From positions 310,001 through 374,000 of the forward strand of contig JAZKJV010000093.1 in the NCBI GenBank assembly GCA_037367405.1: a stretch of 64,000 nucleotides of DNA. Direction: 5' to 3'. Made by a program: the position numbers and the translations under genes. Source of the stretch: Ottelia alismoides. Its lineage: Eukaryota > Streptophyta > Magnoliopsida > Alismatales > Hydrocharitaceae. The notes under the pieces are model-generated. The model made no database searches. It saw nothing but the letters and a program-made list of their open reading frames with translations, and had not been told where the DNA came from. This document shows, piece by piece, positions 22,889-33,119 of this stretch (position 1 is its first letter; the number at the start of each line of letters is the position of its first letter).

Positions 22889-23031
22889 GATCGGATAATT
22901 ACAAGTGGGGGATCAAGTAGATTTATGGATGTACAAGGCCAAGGAGATTTGCGACGAACCTTCTTACGGGTGTGTGGTGGGAGATAGTATGAAGATATAG
23001 AGGGAGATGGAAAGGGGGAGGATGAAGAGGT

Positions 23032-23527
23032 CTAACCATCGTCAGAGTCATCCTCGAAAGAATAGTAATCATTCATAGATGATCTCCAACTATTGTCAAT
23101 TAAAGATAAATGTCCTCTGATAACTGCAACACTGATTGTACTTATCTGATGTACCACTTTAGGATGAGACGAGGATTCTTCAGAAATCACCTGGTTTCTA
23201 AGGTCAAAGGTGACTTTCTCTGTCTGTTTGTTTTTGTTAGAAGCACTGGTAGGAAGATGGTTAGAGTTCTCCCTATCATGAGTAACCGGTGTTGCATTTA
23301 TGGGCTCCTCGTCAGATGAATCTCTATAAAAGTCAACCGATTCTTGTAGGATCATAAAAGGCTTCGGGCGAGGGTGCATGTTCTTGGTGGATTTGTGAGT
23401 CATGGCGGGGGATGTTTATGTCACCTTCTGATATCCACGAGTTTTGGTGGCATAGGACATTTCTGAGTCGGCTCCTTGTATGGTTCAAGTATTTCATGAA
23501 TGACTGCCGACTCAAAGATTGGATCAC
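23032..23527 (-). pseudogene. C-terminal segment of derivative 1 polyprotein, acidic end
   Basis: Two overlapping frames (23527-23336 and 23403-23032) give a serine- and charge-rich protein ending YYSFEDDSDDG. Derivative 2 has a matching end at about 44150-44125 (YYSSKDDSDDG), so this tail is a shared family feature. It takes the place where RT, RNase H and integrase would follow the protease in the full element. I do not recognise a domain. Confidence 0.4.
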
Positions 23528-23598
23528 TCAAATATTTCTAACAATCTTCATAAACATGATCCAATTCTTTATAAGAACCTAAATATTATTTTCTCCTA

Positions 23599-23887
23599 GG
23601 TCATGTTTGGTTGCCAGGGTATCCTAGGGTATCCTGGGATACCCCCATCTCCATCCATGCATTCTTGGGTTGAGATTACTGGTATGGATCCTACATTTTC
23701 TTTGATATAATACTTTTTAACCATGTTTGAATAAAAAAAGTTACATAAAAACCATGTTATAATCATCAATGACATAATCAAAGTCATATAACATTATATT
23801 TATCATTCCAACCCCCCAACTATCCAAACAGATACTACTCACACGAGGATACCCCAATCTAACCTAACCCAGTTACCAAACAAGCCC
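23599..23887. mobile_element. Tourist-like (PIF/Harbinger) MITE, 289 bp
   Basis: The ends are imperfect inverted repeats: GGTCATGTTTGGT at the left and, reverse complemented, GGGCTTGTTTGGT at the right. A 3-bp CTA lies on both sides (23596-23598 and 23888-23890), fitting the 3-bp duplication of PIF/Harbinger elements. The interior is AT-rich, non-coding and has short GGGTATCC repeats near the left end. It lies between the protease remnant and the acidic tail of derivative 1 and is absent from derivative 2. Confidence 0.65.
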
Positions 23888-23976
23888 CTAGGAGCAGTAT
23901 CAGGGTGGGAGGTGTGGTGAGAATCGAAGGTCAATCCAACAGTCGGCCTCTCGTGTGTCTCTCCTATGGTTTGTGG

Positions 23977-24444
23977 CTATGTTTTACATGGAGAGGTTTG
24001 GCCGTGTGAAGTGCTCTTATCCTGATCACGACTGTCGGTTGATGGTTTGGTTGTCTCAGGGTCGGGCATGTTATCGAGGGCTTGTTCGCTGTAGTTCGTG
24101 TTCGGGAATCTTATGTCCTGAGTCTTGCAATCGGCAATTGCCTCAGTAGAGGCTAAGAACGACTTTCTTAAGATAATGGGAGATTCAGACAACTTTTTGT
24201 GGTGCTCAATGTCAAGGACAATAAAGTCCACTTTGTCCTTGTCACCTCAGAAGTTTATGACGATAGAAACAATTCCTCGCGATCTTTTGGTAGATCGATC
24301 TAGCAGTTGAACGATCACCCTCATCTTTTTGAGTTGTCCAAGCTCGAGTTGATCAAATACGGTCTTTGAGAGGATGTTTAATGTAGAGTGGTCATCTAGC
24401 CAAACATGAGTGAATATGGCTAGTTCTTTAGTGATGAATAACAA
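23977..24444 (-). pseudogene. Athila-type aspartic protease remnant (derivative 1)
   Basis: 24444-24247 and 24231-23977 together follow the protease at 7814-7206: LLDRSTKRSRG matches FADRSTKRPKG, and FIVLDIEHHKKLSESPIILRK matches VVLDMEIPELVTDAPIILG. The catalytic triplet is no longer DSG; the matching place reads WLDDHST, so activity would be lost. A frameshift near 24240 splits the domain. Upstream and downstream pol domains are missing. Confidence 0.7.
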
Positions 24445-24860
24445 AATTAAACGCTATAATTCTTGTCATCTTTTTAGGTTTCAACAAGCTCTTCACAAAT
24501 CTCTTGAGATCATGCACATATTCTATGACCTAGATTAATAGAAGCTCTAAGATCAGACTCATGCAAAATACTTCCATTTCATAATTGTCTAGTTTTTTGA
24601 ATTATCTTCTTTTTCATTTTTTTAGTATTTTCGGTGTGATGGTCAATAGGTTGGTTAGAGGTCAGTGGTGGTTGTGTTTGAGTGTATGTCACTTGATGGA
24701 TTTGCGGTTCGCATGGTGGCGTCCTCACTTCTTCTTGACTCTTCATTGACTAGATGATATTATATATTTGTTAAATCAAAGCTTTTGCTCTATGGTTGAT
24801 TCGAGAAATACCATCTTCAAACATCTCGTGACTTGGTGATAAATAATTATACTCCACAAG

Positions 24861-25450
24861 CTATGAATCTAGCATGTAGTTCTGAGAGGAGTGGTGATTA
24901 TTCATTGGAGTTGTATTCTGGCCATGACTCATTTTTCCTTGACTCCGGATTTCTAGTGAACAGTCGAAGGAAAATTGGTCATACTCAGGAAGAGAGTCGA
25001 CCTGAGTAGGGGATGGTTTAAAAGATGGGAAGTCCATAGTAACTGGGAATCGTGTTTCTTTGTCGAAATTGGTTGCTCTATTTTCCATCCTCAAATCTGT
25101 CAGCTCTATTGTGTTCATTTGAAAGTTAAAATGTGAGAGCGCTCTAGTCTAAGAAGAAGTGTGAGCATGGGTGGAGTGAATGGGGTTGAGGTAAATGATG
25201 GTTGTGAGGGACCAATTTCAAAAGAGTGGGTTCCCCTGGAATGAAGAGTATCGAGACATGGTTGTGTATGTTGGGCCCATGGAGACTGGGTATGGAGACC
25301 AATGAACTGACATCTTCTCAAGAGAGGGATGGAGAAGGATCTGTGAACCACGATAAGATTGCAATTGTAAGGACTTTGACGCACACAAGTCAAACACAAA
25401 TCAAACGCTTAGATTCACCCACTCAACATTTGTGAAGGCACATTAGAGTA
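24861..25450 (-). pseudogene. Gag-like segment of derivative 1, not recognised in detail
   Basis: Frames 25399-25115 and 25118-24861, followed by readings to about 24740, include a short stretch EDGISRINHRAKAL. Its counterpart in derivative 2 near 45640 reads KDGIAWINHRVDIL. The shared wording shows a coding past, but it does not resemble the Gag core at 10125-9619. It lies between the leader and the protease, so it occupies the Gag position. Confidence 0.35.
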
Positions 25451-26565
25451 CGACCGCTTATTATTTCAATTTTGATTTGACGACAAAACACTCTTTGAGA
25501 AATTTGAGCGGAGCTTAGGTTCAGGAGAGTGCCACAAAGACTGGCCCAAACTCAGATGACTAGTTGCATCTACTTTCATCCAGTATGGGTATAAGTATGG
25601 ACCGTAGAACAACAACCCGTATTACTTTAGGACGGTGCCATACACGTTGTCCTTTAACCACCCAATCTGCTAAGGGAGACCGTAGTTCCCTCACTGAGAA
25701 GTAGCTAGTCATTTTTAAATTCAGTAGTCAGAATGAAGCTCCCATGTTTTGGCTCTACCCAAAGTGTGCGATTCTTTTCCTACAAACAATGAGTGGGTTT
25801 CTCTCCACTAGATACAAGAGTTAATTTTGTTTCAATTTATTTATAGTTACCATGATTAACAATCTCGATTTTAGTTTAATGTTATCACTTGAGTCTCATG
25901 TGAGCACAGAAAAATCACGCCTAACGAGCAGTCCTAATTCCTTTAAATCCTAAGTAGTAAAACTAAGGTAAAGAGGACCGAGAAAGTCGATGCAAGTGAG
26001 AGCTCTATGATGCATGCTAAGAAGAAGACATACAATGATTCATCATGTTCTTCTTGTGGGATGCAATACAAGAAATTAAAATTTACACTAAATGATATGC
26101 ACAGATGAAAAGTGCCCTAAGCAGATAGTTCTATTAGCGGGAAGAGTTGATTTAAAATTTGGCTAACGCTGAATGATCTACAGTGCATATAGTTAGTTGT
26201 AAAGTGTGACCTAAAAATTGCGAGTATAATAAAAAATAGATAACTAAGCTATCATATGTGCACCTAATTTTTACGCCACTCAAGCAGGTTCCAACTGCCC
26301 AGAAGGGGTTGACACAGACCCAACACACCGCAGAGAGTACAATCCAAATTATTTTAAATATGGGGATTCAAAGAGACCCTGAAATAAAATACAGAAAAAG
26401 AAACCTATACTAACTCTCTCTCACAAGATAAAATTGAAAACGATCTTCATCTTTGCAGATCCTTGAATTTATGTCCAAAAATTGCTCTGAGTTATCTGCG
26501 AAGAGAGAGAAAACGATTAGTATATGGAGTGAGAGAAATGCAAATAAAATGTAAAAAATAAAATG

Positions 26566-27063
26566 CTACAACAACAACAAAGCCTTTTCCCACAATTAAG
26601 TAGGGTCGACTACATGGATTCTTCGCCTCTATTCAGATCTATCTTGGGTCAATCTTGAGATTATATCCAAAAAACTAAGATCCCTTTGTATAGTCTCTTT
26701 CCAACACTTCTTAGGCTGTCCTCGCCCTCTCTTAGCCGGCTCAATATCCCAACACTCGCATCTCCTAACCGGTGCACCAATTGATCTTCTTTGCAAATGA
26801 CCAAACCATCTTAAGCGGTTTTCTTGCATCTTATCTTCGATCGGAGCTGCACCAACTTTCTTTCCGAATGCCTCATTCTGAATCTGATCTTTATGTGTGT
26901 GTGTGTGTGTATCAACACATCCACCTTAGCATTTTCATTCATGTTACAACCATTCTCTGCACATGTCTATTGTTCACATGCCAACATTCAGATCCATAGA
27001 GCTTAGCAGGTCTCACAGCTGCTTTGTAAAACCTTCCTTTAATTTTTAAAGGGATTTTTATAT
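26566..27063 (-). mobile_element. 5'-truncated plant LINE (L1-type), 3' end only
   Basis: The minus-strand frame 26829-26629 reads MQENRLRWFGHLQRR..PVRRCECWD..RGRGQPKKCW, the well-known C-terminal tail of plant L1-type RT proteins. The minus strand ends in TTTGTTGTTGTTGTAG at 26566, the typical repeat-like LINE 3' end. Only about 500 bp remain. A TG microsatellite lies at 26889-26908. I could not find a target duplication; the LINE separates the leader of derivative 1 from LTR-B, and both lack sequence at this junction. Confidence 0.8.
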
Positions 27064-29505
27064 CTATAGAGTACCTCCGATAATACGTTTTGTACAGTTG
27101 ACCTCTTTTGATTTTAGGTTTTCACGAAAGTTATAGATCTCGTTAATACGAACAACTTTCCTGTTGGTCACCTTTTGATTTGACTTCATTTATTATTTCT
27201 TTTCATTTTTTTCTTTGCATTTTATTTATTTCTATCTTTATTTAATTTTTATATTTTATTTTACTTTCATGTAATTCTTAATTTTATTTTAATGTTATTT
27301 TATTTTTTATTTTATTCCTCTCTTTCTCTCTCTTCATCTCCTCCTTCTCTATCTCTCACCCTTTCCGTCAGGTCATGTACGCGGCACGTGACCCCTTCCT
27401 TCTCTCTAACCGCATGCACATGTAGCTCCTTCTCTCCTCCAAGCACGTGCCACGCATATGCCTTCTCCTTACTCCCTTTAGCCATTCTCTCTCCCTCACC
27501 CTCTACAACGACGCCACTCCTCATCCCTGCCGCCCGCGACCGTTACGCAGCCAACCCGATCCTCCGCAGCGGTCGTCCACCACCAACCCCTCCTACGACC
27601 GTTGCAACTCCCTCCTCTGTGTAACGTATCACACCGCCATCCCCTATAAAGCTTCCATCCCAGATCTGGCTCTTGACATCCGCCCTTTATCTCACGAGAG
27701 CCACTGACATCAGCTTGACAATCGTTGTGACGCAATCCAGAGGTCCTCGACCTCTATTACTACTCCCATCAACTGAGGCTCACCGTGGCTCTGACCCAGC
27801 TGAGGTGATTATCCAGAGGAAGAGAGCCCCCTGCTCCCTCCATTTCCTAGCGACCTCCTTCCCCTTCTGCTCTTCTTTGTTGTTGGCTCTTTTTCTTCCT
27901 TTACACTCGAGAACCATCGCGACTGACCTGACACCTCGCACCTCACCATTTCCGCTCCGCCTCGTCACTCACATCGAACTCGTACCTCGAGTTTCTGCAC
28001 TTGCTTCGGCAGCCTTGACCTCCAAGAAGCACCACCCCCTATCCGCACATGTCCAACTCCGCTCTAGTTGCTGCTCTGCCATCAATCGCTCCACACTCCA
28101 CCGTCATCCCAGAGCTCTGCCCGCCATCGTCCGCCTCGACCCGACTCCCTTGGCCCCTTCTTGAACTGCCACCATCAGGGCTCAGGGTTTTCCGCTGCCC
28201 GAGCCACTTGCTTACCGCCGACCGAGCCGCTCCTCCATCTCACCCAGCACCTGTCGGATCGGGGCATCCAATGGCTCTCGTGCTACCAAGAAATCCCCTC
28301 CCTCTGAGCCTCGACCCATGCCTCGAAGCTCGGGTCGATCGAAGATCCATCAAGCCTCCACCTCGGGGACACGAACCACGTGCAGCCAGCCACGTGGAGG
28401 TTCGGTCCCATGCCTCAGCTTCCTCCTCCAACCCTCACTGTGCATGTGCTAGGCACGTGCGATAATGGAAAAACTATACGAGGGGCCCTGTGTTTTCAAG
28501 AAAATGCAAGAAGACCCTGTCATACGTAGCATGTGCCTTCACGTGCTCTTGTGAAAAATTGCAGAACAACCCTTGGAAGTTTCATTTATTGCAGATAAGT
28601 CCTCTAATAACAAAATTGAAAAGAAAATATTTTCTTTTACTGCATTTTAGTCCATGAATATTCAATTTAGCATAATTTTCTCATACGAACTCCAATTTTA
28701 GTGCACAATATGTTATTTTGAAGCTATTTTTGTGCTCTACCATCTTATCTACTCTTACGAAATGATCTGAAGATTTTTATGGATGATTATTATTCGAGTA
28801 TCTCTGATGACTTATGCAACCTGATTTTTGACATATTGGTGCCATATTTATATTGAGAAAAATCAACTTAACCGTCATGGACTTGATTGTAAAAATTTGA
28901 ATTTCTTTGATTCTCTTTTATTCTTGTTAATAATCTTTGAGAATTTTATATGTGCAGGGACTTATTGAAAGAGAAATAATTAAGTTATTTCCTTGGATTA
29001 ATTGATTATATTTGAGGAATAAATCATAGAAAAAATCATGCTAAAGTATCTTGAAAATATTTCATTGATTTCAGAACCTCATAGAGTAAGAAGTATTGAT
29101 CATTTAGCCTGCATGTTGGATTCGCTTTGATAAATCTTTTTGGACTTTAATCTCTTTGGATCCATGATTTCAATTGAGGATTAACTGACCATTTTAATTA
29201 AGAATTTAAATAATATAAAATCACAGATCATGTGCTTCACCTTTATCTCCTTTGTTTATTTTTGTTCATATTTATTTCATTTTCTCTTTATTTTCTGACA
29301 CATATATTAACATTACAATTAATTAGTCATCGAAATTAATTTAAAACTACACAACTGAAAATCATCGTTCTCCGTGTTCGACCTTGGTAACCATACCAAG
29401 TAAAAATTCTCCACAATATTCAAGATTTATGGTTTTTGATCGATCTCTTTTAATCTTCTATACTACAATTATCGATTTTTAAAGAGATGAAATATGTGCT
29501 CATCA
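27064..29505 (+). repeat. LTR-B, plus-strand LTR lacking its first ~460 bp
   Basis: It is collinear with LTR-A from about 18350 onwards, including the AT-rich start, the GC-rich middle (27360-28450) and the GTTCGACCTTGG phrase near the end. It finishes TGTGCTCATCA at 29505 and is followed by a primer binding site. TATA-like TATAAAG lies at 27645-27651 and a degraded CACGTG stem at about 27366-27390. The open frames in the GC-rich part are Pro/Ser/His-rich and unsupported. Confidence 0.75.
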
Positions 29506-30055
29506 TATGGAACCGTCGACAGGGAATGACATATTTTTAGGATTTTATATAAATTTATGTAATTTATTTTTATGAATGTAATTTCTGTATAATTTTTTAT
29601 TTTCTTTTTATTTTGCATCTTATTTTTTTTACTTTTTATTTGCATTTCTCTCACTTTAGATACTAGCCATATTTTCTCTCCTCGCAAATAACTCAGAGCA
29701 ATTTTTGGGCATAAATTCAAGGATCTGTGAAGAAGATGACTGTTTTTAATTTTATCTTGTGAGAGAAAGTTAGTATAGGTTTCTTTTTCTGCATTTTATT
29801 TTCAGAGTCTTTTTGAGCCCCTATATTTGTACTAATTTGGACTGGACTCTCTGCGCTGTGTCGGGTCTGTGTCAACCCTTTTGTGCGGTTAGGACCCGAC
29901 TTGAGTGGCGTAGAAATTAGGTGCACATACGCTAGCTTAGTTATTTATTTTTGATTGTGCTCATGATTTTTAGGCCACACATTTTCACTAATTATACGCA
30001 CTGTAGATCGTTCAACATTAGCCAAATTTTAAATCGATTCTCCCCGCTAGTAGTC
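29506..30055 (+). other. PBS and leader downstream of LTR-B
   Basis: TGGAACCGTCGACAGGGA at 29508-29525 matches the Asp primer site at 13 of 18 positions by my count. The leader from about 29600 to 30055 is the reverse complement of 26140-26560 in derivative 1, so the two leaders form a 400-bp inverted repeat around the LINE and LTR-B. The match ends abruptly at about 30055, where the DEG15 fragment begins. Confidence 0.7.
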
Positions 30056-30057
30056 AG

Positions 30058-30352
30058 AAATTACGTGTCCATCTAAATAATAGCAAGACATGGGTTTGGA
30101 GTGACGCTAGAGTTGTTTACATTTCTCAAGGGCCCATAGATGATGCTTTACTGCAACTTGAGTACATCTCATATCAGCTTGATCCCATTACTATCGATTA
30201 TGCACTATCAGTTTCTGGATCCAAAGTTCATGTTATTGGACATGGTCCATTTGGGCCACGATCTTCTTAATGTAGACATATACCCGTAATTTCTTCTAGG
30301 GCGATATCTAGATTGGTCAAGGGACTTAGATCTCTTGAAGCCCCTTTATTAG
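30058..30352 (+). pseudogene. DEG15-like glyoxysomal processing protease, fragment upstream of copia insertion
   Basis: Frame 30058-30352 reads KLRVHLNNSKTWVW, then DDALLQLEYISYQLDPITIDYA and VHVIGHGPFGPR. This is the trypsin-like domain of plant DEG15, the peroxisomal protease that removes targeting peptides. The Asp of the DxALLxLE motif is kept. A TAA at 30268-30270 lies inside the domain and the frame continues after it (SSRAISRLVKG). The 5' part of the gene, including the catalytic His region, is absent because a retroelement leader abuts it. A TCAG just before 30058 resembles a splice acceptor. The frame resumes at 40810. Family assignment is from remembered conserved wording, not a search. 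Confidence 0.65.
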
Positions 30353-31387
30353 TGTTGTAAAGAGGATCATTACAGCATATAATAAACAATAATTACACTG
30401 ACCCAAATGGATTGACAGAAAAGCATTACAGATTATCAAGATTAATAACATGCAACTCCAATCCATTATCCGATTACAGAATGAAAAGAGGAACCAATTA
30501 AACGAATGGAAACATAAAATGGGCGAGATCCATGAAAGGTAAAGCAATAAACAAATTACGGCAAACAAAATAAGAGAGAGATTAGATTAGAAGTCACCGA
30601 AGCGTCCATGAAATGGACTGTCCTTAGAGAGGATATCGCCCCCACAATACCGGTGCGTAAGGGTACTAACGATCCGCTCCCAAGATACGACGACACACGT
30701 TCTTCATCTGCGTACACCAATGAGATCGTCCTCGAATGTACCTCAGAGAACTGCAGTCGAGAGAAAGAGAGACATGTTCGTCCATGAGAGGAAGAACAAA
30801 ACAGAGCCAAGATGGCATGAGAGATTTTCTTGCGAGTGTATAAAACACAACGTGGGGGAAGGGATATATATAGACGTTCGCGTGCCCTAGCGCGATGCCT
30901 TTCGATTTTCGAAAACGCCCCTCAATGGGCACGTCATTTTGGATCCCGAAATTACGACAGAATCACGTCCATAATGACGAGTTGATATCCCATCTTAGTC
31001 GACTTACCAAATTAGTCATGTGATTAATTTAATCGACTTACCAAATGAAACCCGCAGCAAAAGTATTGAGATCTGAATTGACTCTCTCGAGCTGGAGCCG
31101 GAGCCGGAGACGGTGCGGAGCGCGCACGCACGAGTGTGTGGTCCTCCATTCCTCCTCTCTACTATTGCTACAAGAGCTTGGGGTGTGAGATCATATATAA
31201 GCCCACCAAAAGTTTAGAGCTCCAAGGTATGGTACTAAACTTCCACCCAAACTTTTCCATGTTTCATATTTGGGAATTCCCAACTTTCCCTCCAAGCCAT
31301 TTGGTTTCCTAATTGAAACCAAATTAACTTCAATTATAATTACATAGATTTTTCAATTAAAATCTAATTACAATTCTTAACACAACA
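30353..31387 (-). repeat. 3' LTR of the copia element (1035 bp)
   Basis: It matches 39824-40805. In element sense a TATA-like repeat lies at 30865-30874 (short TA run) and a second at 31194-31199. A purine tract (minus strand CATGGGGGAT) lies just inside at 31388-31397, which identifies it as the 3' LTR. Confidence 0.9.
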
Positions 31388-31992
31388 ATCCCCCATGAAT
31401 TCACCAATTCGAAAAAGAAATTCAAAGAGAGTTAAAACACAACTTTCGGCTGACACACTTTGCTTTCAGTAAAAGTACCTTCCGGTTTGAACCTCTACTT
31501 GAGTTTACTACGTTCACTTTAACAGGAACGAAGTGAGATACATCTTGAACTTCATAACTTGGTGTTAAAGTATACGGTAGAAACAACAAAGCGTTGTTCT
31601 TGGTACAATCTTCAGGGTTGATGCTCTTAAAGGCCATGCACCCTTATCCTGGTTCATGAGTGTGTTCAGGAAAGACCCTCTTCCTTTAACTGCGGCCCAC
31701 AGTAACACTCACATTAGTGGTGTTCTCCAAGGATGCACTGCTAACATCCTGCCCAAAGACTTGAACCCATTCAGAGCCTACGCTCTTCCTAAACTTGCAG
31801 CTTAAATGGCACTCAGGCTTCCAGGGATAAGACACCGATGCATACACATTAAGATTAGAGTGCCAACCAGTTCTCCAAACAGCTTGTTATTACCACATTG
31901 AACCTCCTTTATGGGATCTCCATTCAGGTAGGTTGGCCTGCTATTGTAGAGGAACTCCCAATGGGTCTCGGTCACATCCCAAGCCTAGACTT
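31388..31992 (-). other. Copia 3' internal region with polypurine tract
   Basis: The minus strand has GAATTCATGGGGGAT directly before the LTR, the polypurine tract. The remaining roughly 590 bp between RNase H and the tract hold no recognisable coding sequence; the frame at 31637-31422 is unsupported. Confidence 0.6.
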
Positions 31993-33114
31993 TTAGACTA
32001 AAGATCTATGAAGTCCCTTAGTCAACGGATCTATCGTATTGTCTTTGGATCCAACAAAGTCCACAACCAACACTCCTCGAGACACCAAATTCCTTAACGT
32101 CTTAAGTCTGATTTGTATGTGTCTTCTTATTTTCTGATTGAACTTTGAACTCTTGATCTTGGCAATTGTGGTCATATTATCACAATGTACCGAGATCGTA
32201 GGAACAAGCTGACCTACCATGGGAATTTCAAACAGAAGTTCCCTTAGCCATTCAGCCTCAATTCCAGTGGTGTCCAAAGCACACAGCTCAACCTCAAAGG
32301 TGGATCGAGCTAGAATGGTCTGCTTCACAGACCTCTAGGAGACTGCACCGCCTCCAAGGGTAAATACATACCCAGAAAAACCATTATTCCCATACTCCTA
32401 TATTTTCCCTATCCAGCTTGCATCACTATATCCTTCTAGTACAGATGGATGTCTACCATAATGCAAACTAAGAGAAATAGTTCCCTTCAAGTACTCCAGT
32501 ACTCGATCCAGAGCCTCCCAATGAGTACGGTCAGGACAACTAGTGTATCTACTGAGTTTTACAATCGAGAATGAAATATCAGGTCTTGTGCAATTTGCAA
32601 GATACATTAAACTTCCTATCACTTGCGAATACCTTAGTTGAGCTACAGGTACTCCACTTTTATTCTTAAACAGCGTTTTGGATGAATCAAAAGGAGTGCT
32701 TACAACTTTGCAATCTTGATATCCAAATTTCTCAAGTACCTTCTCAACATAGTGAGATTGAGAAACTACAATCCCATCAACTGACCTTGTTAGTTTGAGA
32801 CCAAAGAACACATCAGCAACAGCGATGTCCTTCATCTCAAACTTGCTACTTAAGAATGCCTTAGTCTCATTAATAATCCTCATATGTAATCCGAAGACCA
32901 ATATGTCATCAACATACATGCACAAGACAATACACTCATCACGTTTCACCTTGGAATAGACACACTTATCGGATTCATGAACCTTAAAGTCACATGACAA
33001 AATAGTTTTGTCAAATTTTTCATTCCACTGCTTTGGTGCTTGTTTTAATCCGTAAAGGGATTTGACAAGCTTGCAAACCTTTCTCTCATTCCCAAGAGTC
33101 ACAAATCCATCAGA
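31993..33114 (-). pseudogene. Copia reverse transcriptase (palm/thumb) and RNase H
   Basis: 33102-32398 carries KLVKSLYGLKQAPKQW and the catalytic YVDD box (residues 63-66 of the frame), then TRPDISFSI and GYSDASW, whose Asp begins RNase H. After a stop and shift near 32390, 32328-31993 gives the rest of RNase H: ELCALDTTGIEAEWLR, SVHCDN and DPLTKGL. The break near 32400-32330 separates the halves of RNase H. The 5' part of RT lies beyond the solo LTR at 36949-37468. Confidence 0.9.
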
Positions 33115-33119
33115 TTGAT

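Larger units (their letters stand above)
21285..26565 (-). mobile_element. Protease-only Athila derivative 1 (no RT or integrase)
   Basis: Minus-strand order from right to left: leader (26560-25450, resembling the Athila leader), short gag-like frames (25399-24861), protease remnant (24444-23977), a C-terminal acidic segment ending about 23032, hairpins with polypurine-like tracts (22640-22888), a long 3' non-coding region and an LTR start (21284). No RT, RNase H or integrase motif occurs in any frame. The second copy at 43805-47528 has the same order, which suggests an internally reduced non-autonomous family, not a chance deletion. The 5' end (PBS and LTR) is lost at the LINE. A MITE sits at 23599-23887. 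Confidence 0.65.

Noticed and set aside
26889..26908. TG repeat as a separate feature of interest
   Set aside because: It is a short microsatellite within the LINE 3' region, which is common and carries no further signal here.
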